In this document: positions 1 through 10,260 of the stretch, piece by piece
Numbering within the stretch: position 1 is the first letter of the stretch
Layout: every line of letters starts with the position of its first letter
Assembly: GCA_030463445.1 (NCBI GenBank)
Contig: JAQGFW010001085.1
Coordinates: 1 to 21,640, forward strand
Direction of reading: 5' to 3'
Length of the DNA stretch: 21,640 nt
From: Euplotes aediculatus
Lineage: Eukaryota > Ciliophora > Spirotrichea > Euplotida > Euplotidae
Position numbers and translations under genes: made by a program
The notes under the pieces: model-generated
Seen by the model: only the letters and a program-made list of their open reading frames with translations
What the model was told of the DNA's origin: nothing
Database searches by the model: none

Positions 1-239
1 AATAATATGAATTTAATAAAATTGAGAAAGTCTAAATAATATTAGCCAAGTCTTAAATAATTAGAATTTTGCAATATAAAATTCAATTGATATTTGTAAA
101 TGACATAATAAATTAAAAGTAATAATCAATTTGCTAATTTTATCTAAATTCATGATTTGAGTTTACTTTATACTTAATATCAAAACTGATAAACAATTTG
201 AATAAACATTCTTATACAGATTACAAAGAAGAAATAAAA
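1..239. other. AT-rich 5' flank
   Basis: This stretch lies upstream of the first start codon at 240. It is AT-rich with frequent TAA and TGA in every frame, and I see no phase-consistent exon, RNA gene or repeat. It presumably contains the promoter and leader of the gene at 240–2760, but no recognisable promoter element stands out. Confidence 0.4.
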
Positions 240-2760
240 ATGAGTGAATCCAATAACTTTGATAACAAGAGGTACTTAATAATGAAAATTTGATAATTAT
301 TGAGATTAAAATTAATTTTCGAAAATTAATTTCTTTAAAAAATCATCTAAAGTAAACTGATATAGACAAATTAATGAGAACCTTAAAAATGGATGTGATA
401 ATGAAGATCCAAATGAAGGTATTATACCTGAGTTATTTATAAATTAACAACTTTCTTACTTAATTTAAAACATTTATTTATCACAACTTTATAGAAGAAA
501 AAATTAATTTGAGACACTGAAAAAGTTCAAAATTAAGGAAAGGTCATAAAATTGAATCAGAAGGAAGAGTTGAACAACAAGATAATAAATTTGACAGAAA
601 ATTATTAAACAAGAAACAGTTTGACAGTTTATCATCGAGCAATAAATCATCAAGTAAAAATTAAATTTAAAGCACCATCCAAAACGTTATAATGAGAATT
701 GCGATAAACATTTTATCTTTTTTAGAAGTTCTACTGACATAAACAAATGTTAGAAAATGAAGGTTTTACATTTCATTATCATTTTTCAATTAAAATCTCA
801 TTTGAGATATTATTTTAATATTATTTTAGCAAATAGAATATTCCTAAACTTCTCCTTGTCTTGAACATAAAGATAATCATTTAATAGCTATTTATCCATT
901 GCTATTTTTATTTAGTTTATTTAGTGACTCATATCAAAAATTAAATAAAGATTTATTCGAAAAATTAGTGAAGTAAGAAAAATAAATGATTGAGCTATTA
1001 AATAGATAATTCAATCATTGAAAACTCTGTATAAATTGTTTATCTTTTATGCAGAGAAAATGCTTTAAAGCAAAAGAACTAAATAGTTAAGCTTTAATAC
1101 TCACGTTTGCTCGAATATATATGAAGTTGGTTTTCAAATTACAAAATGAGTATTATACTAATTTTTCACTGTCATTTGATTAAAAATAGAAGTTTGCAAG
1201 AAAGAAATAAATTGCTTTAAATTTGACTTCAATCAATAAAAGTTAATTTCGTTTGTTTCCAAACTTTTAAAGAATAAAATTTCTTCTTATACTACTAAAT
1301 AAAAATATGAAATAAAGTTATTAGTAAGTGAAGATAATTATGTATCAAGTGAATAACAAAGTCACTTATTATAAGCTTTGATTTATATTCGCATTTGGCT
1401 GTATTACCTTTGCAAAAATAAACTATTTCTCATTTTAGATGAAAGTGGAGACAGAAGGGAAGCAAGACAAAGAAGAGATTACTCCTCTGTTAGTTCTGGC
1501 AAGAAAGACAGAAGGTATTTTAATTTACTAAAGCTTTTAATTATCTTGCACTAAAATAAATCAATTCTTAATCAAGGTCAAAAAACAGAGTTGAAATAGA
1601 TTATTCAAAAAAAATGAATGATCAAAGTAAGTATTCGAAATTTAAAGAATTAGGCTTTATCAAAACTGAAAAAATAAAAAAGCATAATTTTAGTATAAAA
1701 ACATAATAACTTCTGCTTTTATCAATTATTTATTGAAAAATTATTACTTATTGTTTTCCAAATATCAATTTTATTGAGAATATAAATACATTAAAAATAT
1801 ACATAGTTTTATAATACATCAAATAGGAATAAACAAGTTCAAGAAAGAGAAAATTCAATGCATATTTTATCCAACTATAATAAGTCAAAATAATATGAAC
1901 CAAGAAACTATTGTTACTTATAAAGAAAGAGAGTTATTGAAAGAGTATATTCAGGTAACTAATTTTTTTAATCAAAAGAGCATTTCAGCAAAGATTAAGA
2001 GATATACCAATCTAGTTGTTCAGATTTACTATTTTTATAATTATTCTTTGTAAAGTATCTTGAATAATTTGAAATTGATAGTACAACTTTATTTGCTACT
2101 CTGACAAAATTTGCTTTTGTCCATTTCTTACTTCTATCAAGTAAATACACGGTAAAAGGAAAACTATTTCTAGCTATTAATATTTATATGCTTGCATTGT
2201 TCTGATGACTTTGGAAGTGAAAAATTAGATAGTTTAATCAAATTCTGTTCCTGATAAAAATTATGACCAAATATCAATGTCTTAGATCTGATAAAGATGA
2301 TTGGCCAAAGTTATTCCTTTAAAAATGCAAAAATAAGCCTTTTGAAGTATATAGTAAAATTTAAAATACAATCTACCTTGCACACTTTAGATTAGATTTT
2401 ATAAGATCAAACTAGTGAAGCTGACTTTGCCTTGAAGACATTTAATCTAAACTTTGCAGTATCCATTATGAAATGATTTGCTGTCAAACCCAAGTTGGTT
2501 CCAGAAACTAAAATATTCACAGTCTGTATGTTTTATTAAATTAAAATTAAGTATTGAAATATAATCCGAAATAGAGTTCAGAATTAGGAGCTTTTGGGTT
2601 TGAAATTTAACCCTGTTTATAATATAGTACTTGAGAAGTAGTTAAAGGATTCATTGTCGAATTAGAAGGACATAACCATTTCGTTGGTGCTTATTTCAAT
2701 CAGCAAACTGATTCAACATTAAAATAATAATTTATTTGTATTTTCGCTCTCAATAATTGA
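240..2760 (+). CDS. Multi-exon gene; charged N-terminus, possible cyclin-like fold
   Basis: Proposed exons are 240–271, 366–418, 495–653, 1439–1514, 1577–1626, 1827–1954, 1981–2198, 2286–2353, 2391–2521 and 2575–2760, with UGA stop at 2758–2760. All phases agree and give about 366 aa. The first 130 residues are Lys/Arg/Glu/Asp/Ser-rich and look disordered. From about residue 180 there is a helical stretch: YLEQFEID, then a Thr-Leu-Ala segment, then KYTVKGKLFLAI and YMLALL, ending near SDKDDW. This order of hydrophobic helices recalls a cyclin box of the CABLES or PHO80 type, followed by an FNLNFAVSIMKWF helix. That match is by eye only. In the last exon GC per codon position is 22/17/8, which strongly supports the frame. 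Uncertain points are the 785-bp third intron, the unusual donor at 2199 (GTTCTG), and an alternative removal of 2141–2173; both affect multiples of three. Confidence 0.55.
309..332. repeat. Perfect 24-bp palindrome inside intron 1
   Basis: Positions 309–320 are the exact reverse complement of 321–332, with no loop. The element lies wholly within the proposed first intron (272–365) of the gene at 240–2760. It is AT-rich apart from the central CG. Its role is unknown. Confidence 0.8.
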
Positions 2761-2828
2761 TAATCGAAATAGTGATATTTTTAAACTCAAAATTATTTTG
2801 ATTTTCTAGTGAATAAAGTTTTCATAAA

Positions 2829-3878
2829 ATGATAAATATTTGAGTTATATTATCAATAAAACCAATGTACTTAGAGGTTGTATTGTATGACTTGACTATA
2901 ATAATTAAGAAATCTAACGAGGTTTCAACATTAAGAGGAACTATTATTTTATTGTTTAAAAATTAATTTCTTAATGACTTCAATGCTAAAGTTTTATTTA
3001 AGCTGCTACGATTACCAAATTTCTAAACTCAAGTACGCGGAAAGATGATTACTGGAACTGTCTTTTATATGGAGGTGCATCCATTATTACATCAGCAAAT
3101 CACAACTTGTAATAAATTCAGTTAAGAAAATTAGACTTAGACCTAAAGTTATAAAAACTAGCATAAAAATTGTCTTGATGCAGAGTATTAATGAGCAAGT
3201 TGCAATAAAAGTCTGAATATATGAACATTAAACTTTTAATGAAGGCAAAATAATTAAGCTTTATAAGAAAATGAAGAACTGGAAATTAGATCGTTGTTTT
3301 TAATCAGATTATTTGAGATTTTTCAAATGTTTATATGAAGTGATAAGCTAAATAAATACTTAAATAGAAGCAAATCTGTGATTTTGAGTCTGAGTTCGAA
3401 GTATTTTAATAAGTGTTTTAGGCCACTTTTTGTTTTAAGAGAAATTAATATCAATATAATCTTTATCATCATAATATCTTTGGTTCAGACAATTAATGAT
3501 TAACAAATAGGATAAATCATTTGAATATAACTACATGGGTGTAAAAAATTCCACTTATGTTAAATGGTGATATTCTGAAATAAAAAATCACTGGAAGAAA
3601 AAAAATGTCATTCGTTAAATAAAGCTATACCATTAATTATTTAAAATCCTATCTAAAATTCATTATGGAGAATAAGTTGACTTGTTTTAAAATAATTTTT
3701 AGCTGTTTCTTATGAAACTTTTTTGTTAAGAAAGGACTTTATTTTTCAAGCAAACTTGAAAGTTGTACTAACAAGAAGTGTAATTTATAGTGAACATCAT
3801 TTTTTGTGTAGGAGTCTTATTTCTCTGTAGTACACTAATGACTGTCTTAATTTTGCCTTAAACTAATAATACAATTGA
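2829..3878 (+). CDS. Hypothetical 306-aa protein
   Basis: The start ATG at 2829 lies 68 bp after the stop of the upstream gene. Proposed exons are 2829–3108, 3149–3613 and 3703–3878, with UGA stop at 3876–3878. The coding length is 918 nt, exactly 306 codons. In 2988–3108 the chosen frame has the highest first-position GC (17 against 12 and 12). The N-terminal third is rich in Leu/Ile/Val and carries the segment GKMITGTVFYMEVHPLLHQQ; the middle is basic (KLYKKMKNWKLDR); the last exon reads clearly (VSYETFLLRKDFIFQANLKV). The stretch 3350–3510 is weaker, with several Trp codons written UGA, and may hide a frame-preserving intron. A competing frame at 3010–3108 encodes TSANHN, but its codon-position GC is worse. 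I do not recognise the family. Confidence 0.5.
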
Positions 3879-4429
3879 TTTATAAACTATAAAAATAAAT
3901 CAAAGTTTATATCAATAATTAGAGTTTTTTACTCTTGTCCATTAAAGAAAGATAATTTATTATTGTGATAGAACTTCATTTTAATAAAAGTAATATTTTA
4001 TTTTTAATAAATTAAAATACACAATTTTTATTACAAAAACAAATACTAAAATATTTTCAATAAAATAATATTTAAATTTTAAATATATTGGAAGAAGGTT
4101 GATAAGCTAATTAGTAAAATTAGAAAAATAAAATACTTTTTATAACACTTTGCTTAAATTGATTCTATAAGCTAGATTTATTTAATCTCAAAATTTTATT
4201 TCAATTTGATTGCTGTACTTTAGTTTTTAGGGGTTAAAAGCTAACTCAACTATAGCAAGTTGAGGACAATCAGAAGTAAAAATATAAAATTAGATTTTTA
4301 CAAATTAAACTCACAGTTTGAATTGCAAAAGTAAAAGTAACATGAGAAACTTGCTAAGAAGGTAACAAGTGCAACTTTTACGCTTGCAAATGTAATTATA
4401 AATTCAATTTGTAAAAAATTGAATTATAC
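3879..4429. other. AT-rich intergenic region, convergent
   Basis: This region lies between the stop of the plus-strand gene ending at 3878 and the minus-strand exon starting near 4711. Most of it shows no supportable coding. An inverted repeat with 10-bp arms (4401–4410 and 4416–4425) and a 5-nt loop is present. The minus strand at 4200–4430 may continue the exon at 4430–4711, but the coding signal fades there. Confidence 0.35.
4401..4425. repeat. Inverted repeat, 10-bp arms, 5-nt loop
   Basis: Positions 4401–4410 are the exact reverse complement of 4416–4425. The repeat sits at the presumed 3' side of two converging coding segments. It could be a 3'-end hairpin or chance in AT-rich DNA. Confidence 0.5.
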
Positions 4430-4711
4430 TCCAATCTATTGTCTTTAAAGAAAATATTTGATATTTCTCGTTGGGAGGAACAAATTTTTAAATATAATTT
4501 CTATGTTTTTATGTCCAATTTTTTTCTATCGAGCCATAGCTTTTAGCTTATCAAATAAACGAGAAAACTAATTTGAAAAAAAAACAGCTGAAAATTTAAT
4601 GAATAATTAATGAATAACATCAACCACAAGATGAAATCCAATAACATTTTTGTAAGAGTCTAAAGCTGAAAATATTTTGAAATTCCTTTGCATTAACCTC
4701 GTTGCTATGAT
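4430..4711 (-). CDS. Isolated minus-strand exon, unknown protein
   Basis: Reading the minus strand from 4711 downwards after a TTTTAG acceptor gives one frame with strong first-position GC bias over the first 40 codons (13 against 8 and 8). It encodes a helix-like stretch with FKIFSALDSYKNVIGFHLVV and, further on, DKLKAMARQKKIGHKNIEII. UAA and UAG occur in frame and are read as Gln. A donor near 4430 is possible. I find no convincing start codon, stop or neighbouring exon, so this is a gene fragment or part of a gene whose other exons I cannot place. No family is recognised. Confidence 0.35.
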
Positions 4712-5006
4712 CTAAAATAAATATATTATCAATAGCATTATAAAAAATATAAAGTAAATTTTAATTTTCAGATGATACACTTCATTAAAAAAATCTAATA
4801 TATTATAGTCATATTATCCAAAAAACATAAATGTAGCACAGAAAATAAAAATAGTGCCATATTCAAAAATTATAAAATTTTTGGAAGATAAGAAAGTAAT
4901 AGCTTTTATCATTACTTTTTTAGAAAATTGTAACATTACATTGCGATTGAGAAGAAAAGCGTAAGATTATTTAATGCAATTTTTGAATTCTTTTATTAAT
5001 AGGACA
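4712..5006. other. Region between divergent coding segments
   Basis: AT-rich DNA lies between the minus-strand exon starting at 4711 and the plus-strand start codon at 5007. A short plus-strand segment at about 4924–4964 sits between an acceptor-like TTTTTTAG and a donor-like GTAAG and could be a leader exon, but it does not connect clearly. Nothing else can be supported. Confidence 0.3.
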
Positions 5007-6880
5007 ATGAGATATTCATTTTTATTCTCAAAAATATTTCAAAAATGAGTATGAGAATTGTCAAGACGAGTAAGGAGTCATAATATTTGCAATTTATTTA
5101 GATACTGCAGCATTATCGTAATGGATATGAAGAATATTGGTAAGAATATTTTACTTAATAATAAACAATATCTTACTTTTATAGATTGAAATCAGATTGG
5201 CAAAATAGTTGAATTCTCTTCTATTTTTATTGGTTCAGAACAATTTGAAGAGATTTCTGATTTATTTATTGATTTTTTGAAAGACAAAATTGAGGTGAAA
5301 TATAACAATAAAAAAATGAAACTGAAAAATATTCCAAAAGTTCTCACACTTGACAATAAGTGTTTGAAAATTAAATACATTTATGACAAAACAGCAACTA
5401 ATTATCCAGAAAAATTACTGTAAGAATATACTAATTAGTTTACTTTTAATAATATAGTTTTAATACTATTCAAATAAACTACTATAATCTGAACTAAAAT
5501 TTCTATTCCTCAATAATAAAATGAAATAAACTCCGAGAGATAATTTAGATAATAAAAAACAATTTAGTTGATAAAAAATGAAAATAATATTATTTGATAT
5601 ATTAATATAATTGTCTAATTTACATTGAATACTATTCCATTTATCAAAACTAAGTTTTTTGCTCGACTTTACACTTTGAATCAGACATTTTGTTTTCTTA
5701 AATTTTTTAATAAACTTGCTTTTTCTGTCTTATCATATCCCAACATGTGGAAATTTAGGAGTCAATCTTGGATTTTAATTTAATTAACATTAATTTTTTC
5801 TTTTGAATTATATTTGTCACAAATGGAGAACTTGGTGTGAATACTGATTTTTCATATGATTAGGTGTGACCAAGTAAAAGAAATAAGTCGAGATATTCAT
5901 TCTTTTCATATTTTTTAAAAATAAATCTAGCTTTTATTTTAATTATATTACAATTTGCTTTATCGTATTTAATGAAATAAATTAAATATTTTAATATGTG
6001 TCAAAGTTAATACCTCATCTTTCTAATACTTTACTTAATAAAAGTAGTTTAAAATAAAGCACATTGATATATTTGATACTAACATTCTGATTTAGAAAAG
6101 CAATCAGATCTACATATGACAACTATTTTAATTTTGAGGAGAATGCAATTTGTTATTCGTACCTCAAAGACAAATAAAAGCTTGATTAAGGTAAAGCTAG
6201 CTTTACTTTTATTCATATGAATAATTAAGACTTATAGTTTTTAATATTTATCGTTATTATTATATTTTCCATTCTTCATAGGCGGAGTATTATAAAGCAA
6301 TATAAATTCTATATAGAACATTCTTATAAACAAAGATGACTACAGAATATTTGAAGGAATAAGAATATATTTTGACGAAATTAATTTTGGTAAGAATTCA
6401 ACAAATTACTAAATAATAAAAGATTAAAAGCACGTTTCTTTTTAAATACAAACTAAAAAAAATTATGTTATTATATTTTACTTTTAACTTAAAGTCTTCT
6501 TTGTATTCAAAAATTTTAAGTTACAACTTGATTTAAAAATACTATATAATTCGTTTGATTGTTACTATAACTCTTACAAAAATATAGAGCCAATCTCAGA
6601 AAAATGTATTAATTTTCAATCAAGGGGATTTATGAGAGAAATGATTGAAAAAACAATTAAAAAAGACTTAGAGGTAATAGTGTTTTAATATAAGTTGCTA
6701 CTATGCAAAACTATTTATTGTCTTTTTAATTATGTTTAGTACTATATTAATTGTTTCCAATATATATCAAATTTTCATACTAGACAATTATATATTAAAC
6801 ATACTCTTTACAAATTCAAGTATGTAACTTGTTTTTTAATAAACTTATTTACTGAACAAACTTATTTTAATGTATTCTGA
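5007..6880 (+). CDS. Hypothetical 265-aa protein, six exons
   Basis: Exons are 5007–5139, 5185–5419, 6096–6190, 6282–6389, 6588–6673 and 6740–6880, with UGA stop at 6878–6880. The phases close exactly on 265 codons. Clear segments are EFSSIFIGSEQFEEISDLFI in exon 2, RSTYDNYFNFEENAICYSYL in exon 3, KDDYRIFEGIRIYFDEINF in exon 4 and GFMREMIEKTIKKDLE in exon 5. Exons 3 and 4 hold four in-frame UAA/UAG read as Gln (for example 6175–6177). Intron 2 is long, about 676 bp, while the others are 45–198 bp. The start is the first ATG after an acceptor-like TAATAG; an upstream exon cannot be excluded. The protein is mixed alpha/beta in appearance, lacks an obvious signal peptide and matches no family I know. 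Confidence 0.65.
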
Positions 6881-7019
6881 AATATATTTTCATCTACTTC
6901 CAAGAGGAGAAGTAGGGTACATGATAGAAATATTATTCATAAACCTGCTACAGTAAAAATAATGCCGATATAGACAATAAAAATTAATTTAATATTTTTT
7001 AAATAATTAAATTTGCTTA
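6881..7019. other. Short convergent intergenic region
   Basis: This lies between the UGA at 6878–6880 and the 3' end of the minus-strand gene. The exact 3' end of that gene is not resolved, and its last codons may extend into this stretch. No hairpin or signal stands out. Confidence 0.3.
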
Positions 7020-8205
7020 GATAAAATAATTAAAGATTATTTCTATTTCTTGTTCTACTTCAATATCTTAAATTTATTGATAATCTCAGTCATCTTGACA
7101 TTAAATACCTTGCTATTTATTTTGATAACTACTCCCCTGACACCAAACTTTTCAGTTCAATGATTCTTTATTCCTTCGCTTTGTTTCTCTATTTTAAGAA
7201 TAGTCTCTCAAGGTTAGTTTATTGATATTCATCTTGCAAATTGAATAGCATTACCTTCCTTGTACTCGGTTCTCTGGAGGTGTCTCTTCCTTGATTTTCA
7301 GTTGTAAATGAAGCTTTAACCGTTAACCATTATCACTGTTGTTGTCCATCACATTATTAGTGTCTCATCGGTAGCTGATGTTTCTTGCAACAATTCAAAA
7401 TAAGTTACTAAATACTCAAGTCTAAATTCTAAGCCTCTTTTCTTGAACTCTATTGTCGCAAGCTATTGATAACTCCCTTTGAATGGCCTTGTTAAAAGCC
7501 AGTACGGTGTATTGGCTAAGATAATATGATTATCATAAAATAAATTCAGCTTCAATATTCTCAAAGTCAGTCTCCAAAGTATGATAAACAAGCTCTTTCT
7601 AATTATTTGATTAGATAAAATATTTAGAAGTCGTTTATAAACACTTGAGCTGTTACAATTTTTGCAAGAATTGCTTATTTATTTTTTAATTGGAATTGTA
7701 AAGGCATACTTAAAATAATAAATTCAGGTTAAATGGTATTTAAATGTAATAGTTAATTAATTTGGTAACTTACTAATCCCTGTTATTTCTGACATGGGTC
7801 CTTGATCTGAAGTAGTGTTCAATTTCGACTTTGCTTCCCTCTCCTGCCTGTCCTCCCAATATCACCCCAAGCTATTTCCTCTAATGATGATCCTTGCTGT
7901 TTTTATTGCATCAGGTATACAAGTTGAATGATGAGTTCAGTTTAAACATCTGAATTCAAATGGCTTTTGCTTGAATCAAAACTCGCTAAGTGGGGAGATC
8001 TATCAAATGCGACCTTAAGACCTTGCTGAGCGAATAACTGATCTTAATACTGTATTTTGTTTGTTTTAGTTTAGTTAATATTTTTCATTGGAAAAATACT
8101 TAAAGGCAAATAACAAGAAGATCATCGATGTATCTCCTCACTTGGTGGTACAAAAAGAAATAGTTTAAGTAATTGAACAAAGATTAGTTAAATAGTGCTG
8201 AAATT
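7020..8205 (-). CDS. GC-richer minus-strand gene, possible Myb/SANT-like protein
   Basis: On the minus strand the exons are about 8205–8100, 8049–7774, 7598–7255 and 7188 to about 7020, joined in phase. Exon 2 is about 40% GC and exon 3 about 34%, well above the surroundings. Exon 2 has codon-position GC of 44/33/31 in the chosen frame. It ends in a motif WGDIGRTGRRGKQSRNW followed by TLLQIKDP, preceded by ELIIQLVYLMQQKQQG; this resembles the last helix of a Myb/SANT repeat (GRxGKQxRxxW), with the first Trp missing. Exon 3 is a strong coding stretch with YYLSQYTVLAFNKAIQREL and four Trp written UGA. Exon 4 is Gln-rich and acidic. A role as a DNA-binding or transcription factor is inference. 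Start and stop codons are unresolved. Alternative frames exist in exons 1 and 2. Confidence 0.5.
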
Positions 8206-8811
8206 TTTCAACATTCTGAAAGTTTAAATTTAAGTTTTCAACAGCAGAATTCTTAAATATATTTTTAATTAAAATTATCAAAAAGTAAATATTTTATTTT
8301 TAAATAAAAGTATAAACTTTAATTTGACGAAGATTACGATTTTAATAAAATAAATTAGCACTTCTTGATAGTATTCGAAATAATTATTAGTTAATTCAAA
8401 TTAATTAAAAGTTTTATGAGAACAATTTATAAGGATGATTAAAAGATATGATTTTAAACCTGAAGCAGCTTTAAAAGTCAATGACTAGCTATTTTTTTAA
8501 CTATACCTTGATTTACTTCATTTAAAATATTTTGAATCCAAGATTCGAAACTAAAAAAATAGTAAACTAAAGTATACTTTTGATTTTTTATATTAAAATT
8601 TAATTAATTTTACTATCAATTTCACTAAATTAAGATATGATTTATAAAGTTATGTTTTAATTTATCAAAAAATGCTTTTTATTTCTGGACAGATTTATGA
8701 TTTAAGCTAAACTTATATAAATAAATATCACTTAATTTTAGTGATTTTTGTTTGACTTTTAAAATATTTAAACTGATTTTTTAATAGAAAATAATAATTA
8801 TTCAAATCAAT
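8206..8811. other. AT-rich divergent intergenic region
   Basis: This lies between the 5' side of the minus-strand gene (about 8205) and the ATG at 8812 on the plus strand, so it is the likely shared promoter region. The 5' end of the minus-strand gene may reach into 8206–8290. I see no exon, repeat or motif that I can support. Confidence 0.35.
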
Positions 8812-9906
8812 ATGATTGATGATTGTTCAATACAATACACTGATATTATTGAACAAATTTTCAAAAGAAACTCAAAGTAAGTTGAAGTTTGATAAGATGA
8901 AATATTTACTTAACTTGAATAGATTTATCCATCCAATCTATAAATGAATTAATAATGCATTCACTTTGTCATTCAAGCCACAAACAAAATCTATTTTTCT
9001 GATTACTTTTGATCAAGCACAGATAGAAAATGTAGATTTAGTGAAGCAAGGTTAGAATAATAAATCTAAATTTATAGAGATGATTTTAAAGTTTAAAAAA
9101 ATCTTTAGCTATAAGTGCACTCTCGAGTCTACATATATGTTTCCATTTGAGTGAATGGAAGAATGCAAGGCAGCAATTTGAAAATTAAATAACAACAGTA
9201 TGTTCAATATTATTTATAATAATATTTAGCAAGAGATATTGTCAATGTTTATTCAGAAGTACCTAAAACTGAGTAAGATTTTAATTTGTTTATTCTTAGT
9301 TTGTTTTTAATAATCTAATAGACATATATAGCTACGAATTTTCATGAATTTATTACAATAAAAAGGATGTTCCAAAATGGATCAGCAAAAAATAATGCTT
9401 TAATCAAGTATGCATTCTCCTTCGATTCAGAGGTTAAAAGTAAGTTTTTGTTTTAATAATAAATTATTTGTATTTTTTTAGCTATTTTTGATTACGGTTA
9501 TTTGAGGTTTTATTTTGATTATAAATATATCAGAAGTGATTAGCTTCATAATTTAGTTAATTAATTTCAGTAATATTATTTGAGTTATCGCTAGCATTTT
9601 TTAATCCGTTAGAAGTCAAAACAACATATTATATAACAGTATGATATTCGAGCAATATAAAAACAGTAAAATTTAATAAACTATTATTTTGGCATTGAAA
9701 TATCATGAAACTAACTTTTTAATGCTCAACTACAAGGATTTTTAAATTTATAACAATAAAAGTTGATAAAGAGTATTAAGAAAATATTTGAATCAGAGCT
9801 ATAATGTTGAAATCTTCTTCATTTCAATAGTCTTACAATATGTTCTGAAATCTAATTATTTACATTTTACTTATCGATCAATCAAGTAACTCTATATATA
9901 ATCTGA
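8812..9906 (+). CDS. Hypothetical 315-aa protein, four exons (clear model)
   Basis: Exons are 8812–8876, 8923–9272, 9332–9439 and 9482–9906, with UGA stop at 9904–9906. Introns are 46, 59 and 42 bp, all GT–AG. The coding length is exactly 945 nt. The start is an ATG (MIDDCSIQYTDII) with AT-rich DNA before it. Exon 2 contains TYMFPFEWMEECKAAIWKLN, where both Trp are UGA. Exon 4 is rich in Gln written UAA/UAG and shows high first-position GC (18 against 10 and 14 over about 58 codons), good evidence that these are sense codons rather than stops. The C-terminus is helical and Gln/Lys-rich. I do not recognise the family, and there is no signal peptide or clear transmembrane segment. Confidence 0.75.
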
Positions 9907-10260
9907 TAGAGTTTTAACTTTTCAAAAAAGACTATATCATCTAAATCATATATTTTAAAAACATAGTATTTATAATTCTTATAAAATTAGAAGATTAGTA
10001 ATTTATTCTGACTCTTCATCAGTTTTATTTATTTTCAACACTAATTTCATAAAATAAAATTTAAGTTATGCAACTAATTTATTTTGCATTCTTCAAAGCA
10101 ATCATTTATTTAAAAATAAGATATTAATGTAGTTTATAACTTGATTCAATATTACTAATATTATAAATCTTAAATTTTTATTTTTTCTAAAATGAACGTA
10201 GCTTGATATTGCTTTATATGAGAGAGTTACAGATATTTGTTTATTTATTTTTTATTTAAA
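9907..10260. other. Intergenic region, tandem genes
   Basis: AT-rich DNA lies between the UGA at 9904–9906 and the ATG at 10261. It presumably includes the terminator of one gene and the promoter of the next. I see no phase-consistent exon and no notable repeat. Confidence 0.4.

Noticed and set aside
2575-2700. GFEIQPCLQYSTWE compared with the start of the PAZ-linked region in Piwi proteins
   Set aside because: Only a few residues match, and neither PAZ nor the catalytic PIWI motifs follow.
3010-3108. Frame with GGASIITSANHN, reminiscent of a phospholipase D or Tdp1 motif
   Set aside because: The neighbouring frame has better codon-position GC (17/12/12) and connects to the ATG at 2829; the His-Lys part of the motif is missing.
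5192-5380. Minus-strand 62-codon frame open under the standard code
   Set aside because: It is the antisense of the strongly coding plus-strand exon 5185–5419.
6172-6178. AAA-TAA-A, the +1 frameshift motif of Euplotes, plus ATT-TAA-A at 14417 and 16459, with UGA as Cys
   Set aside because: Euplotes-style shifts can also join some frames here, but they need several shifts and leave other in-frame UAA unexplained. Reading UAA as Gln keeps intron phase without any shift. UGA as Cys would make Trp almost absent.
8110-8160. Minus-strand motif RRYIDDLLVI, like the YxDD box of reverse transcriptases
   Set aside because: No other reverse transcriptase motif lies near it, the downstream exons do not resemble one, and other frames of this segment score equally well.
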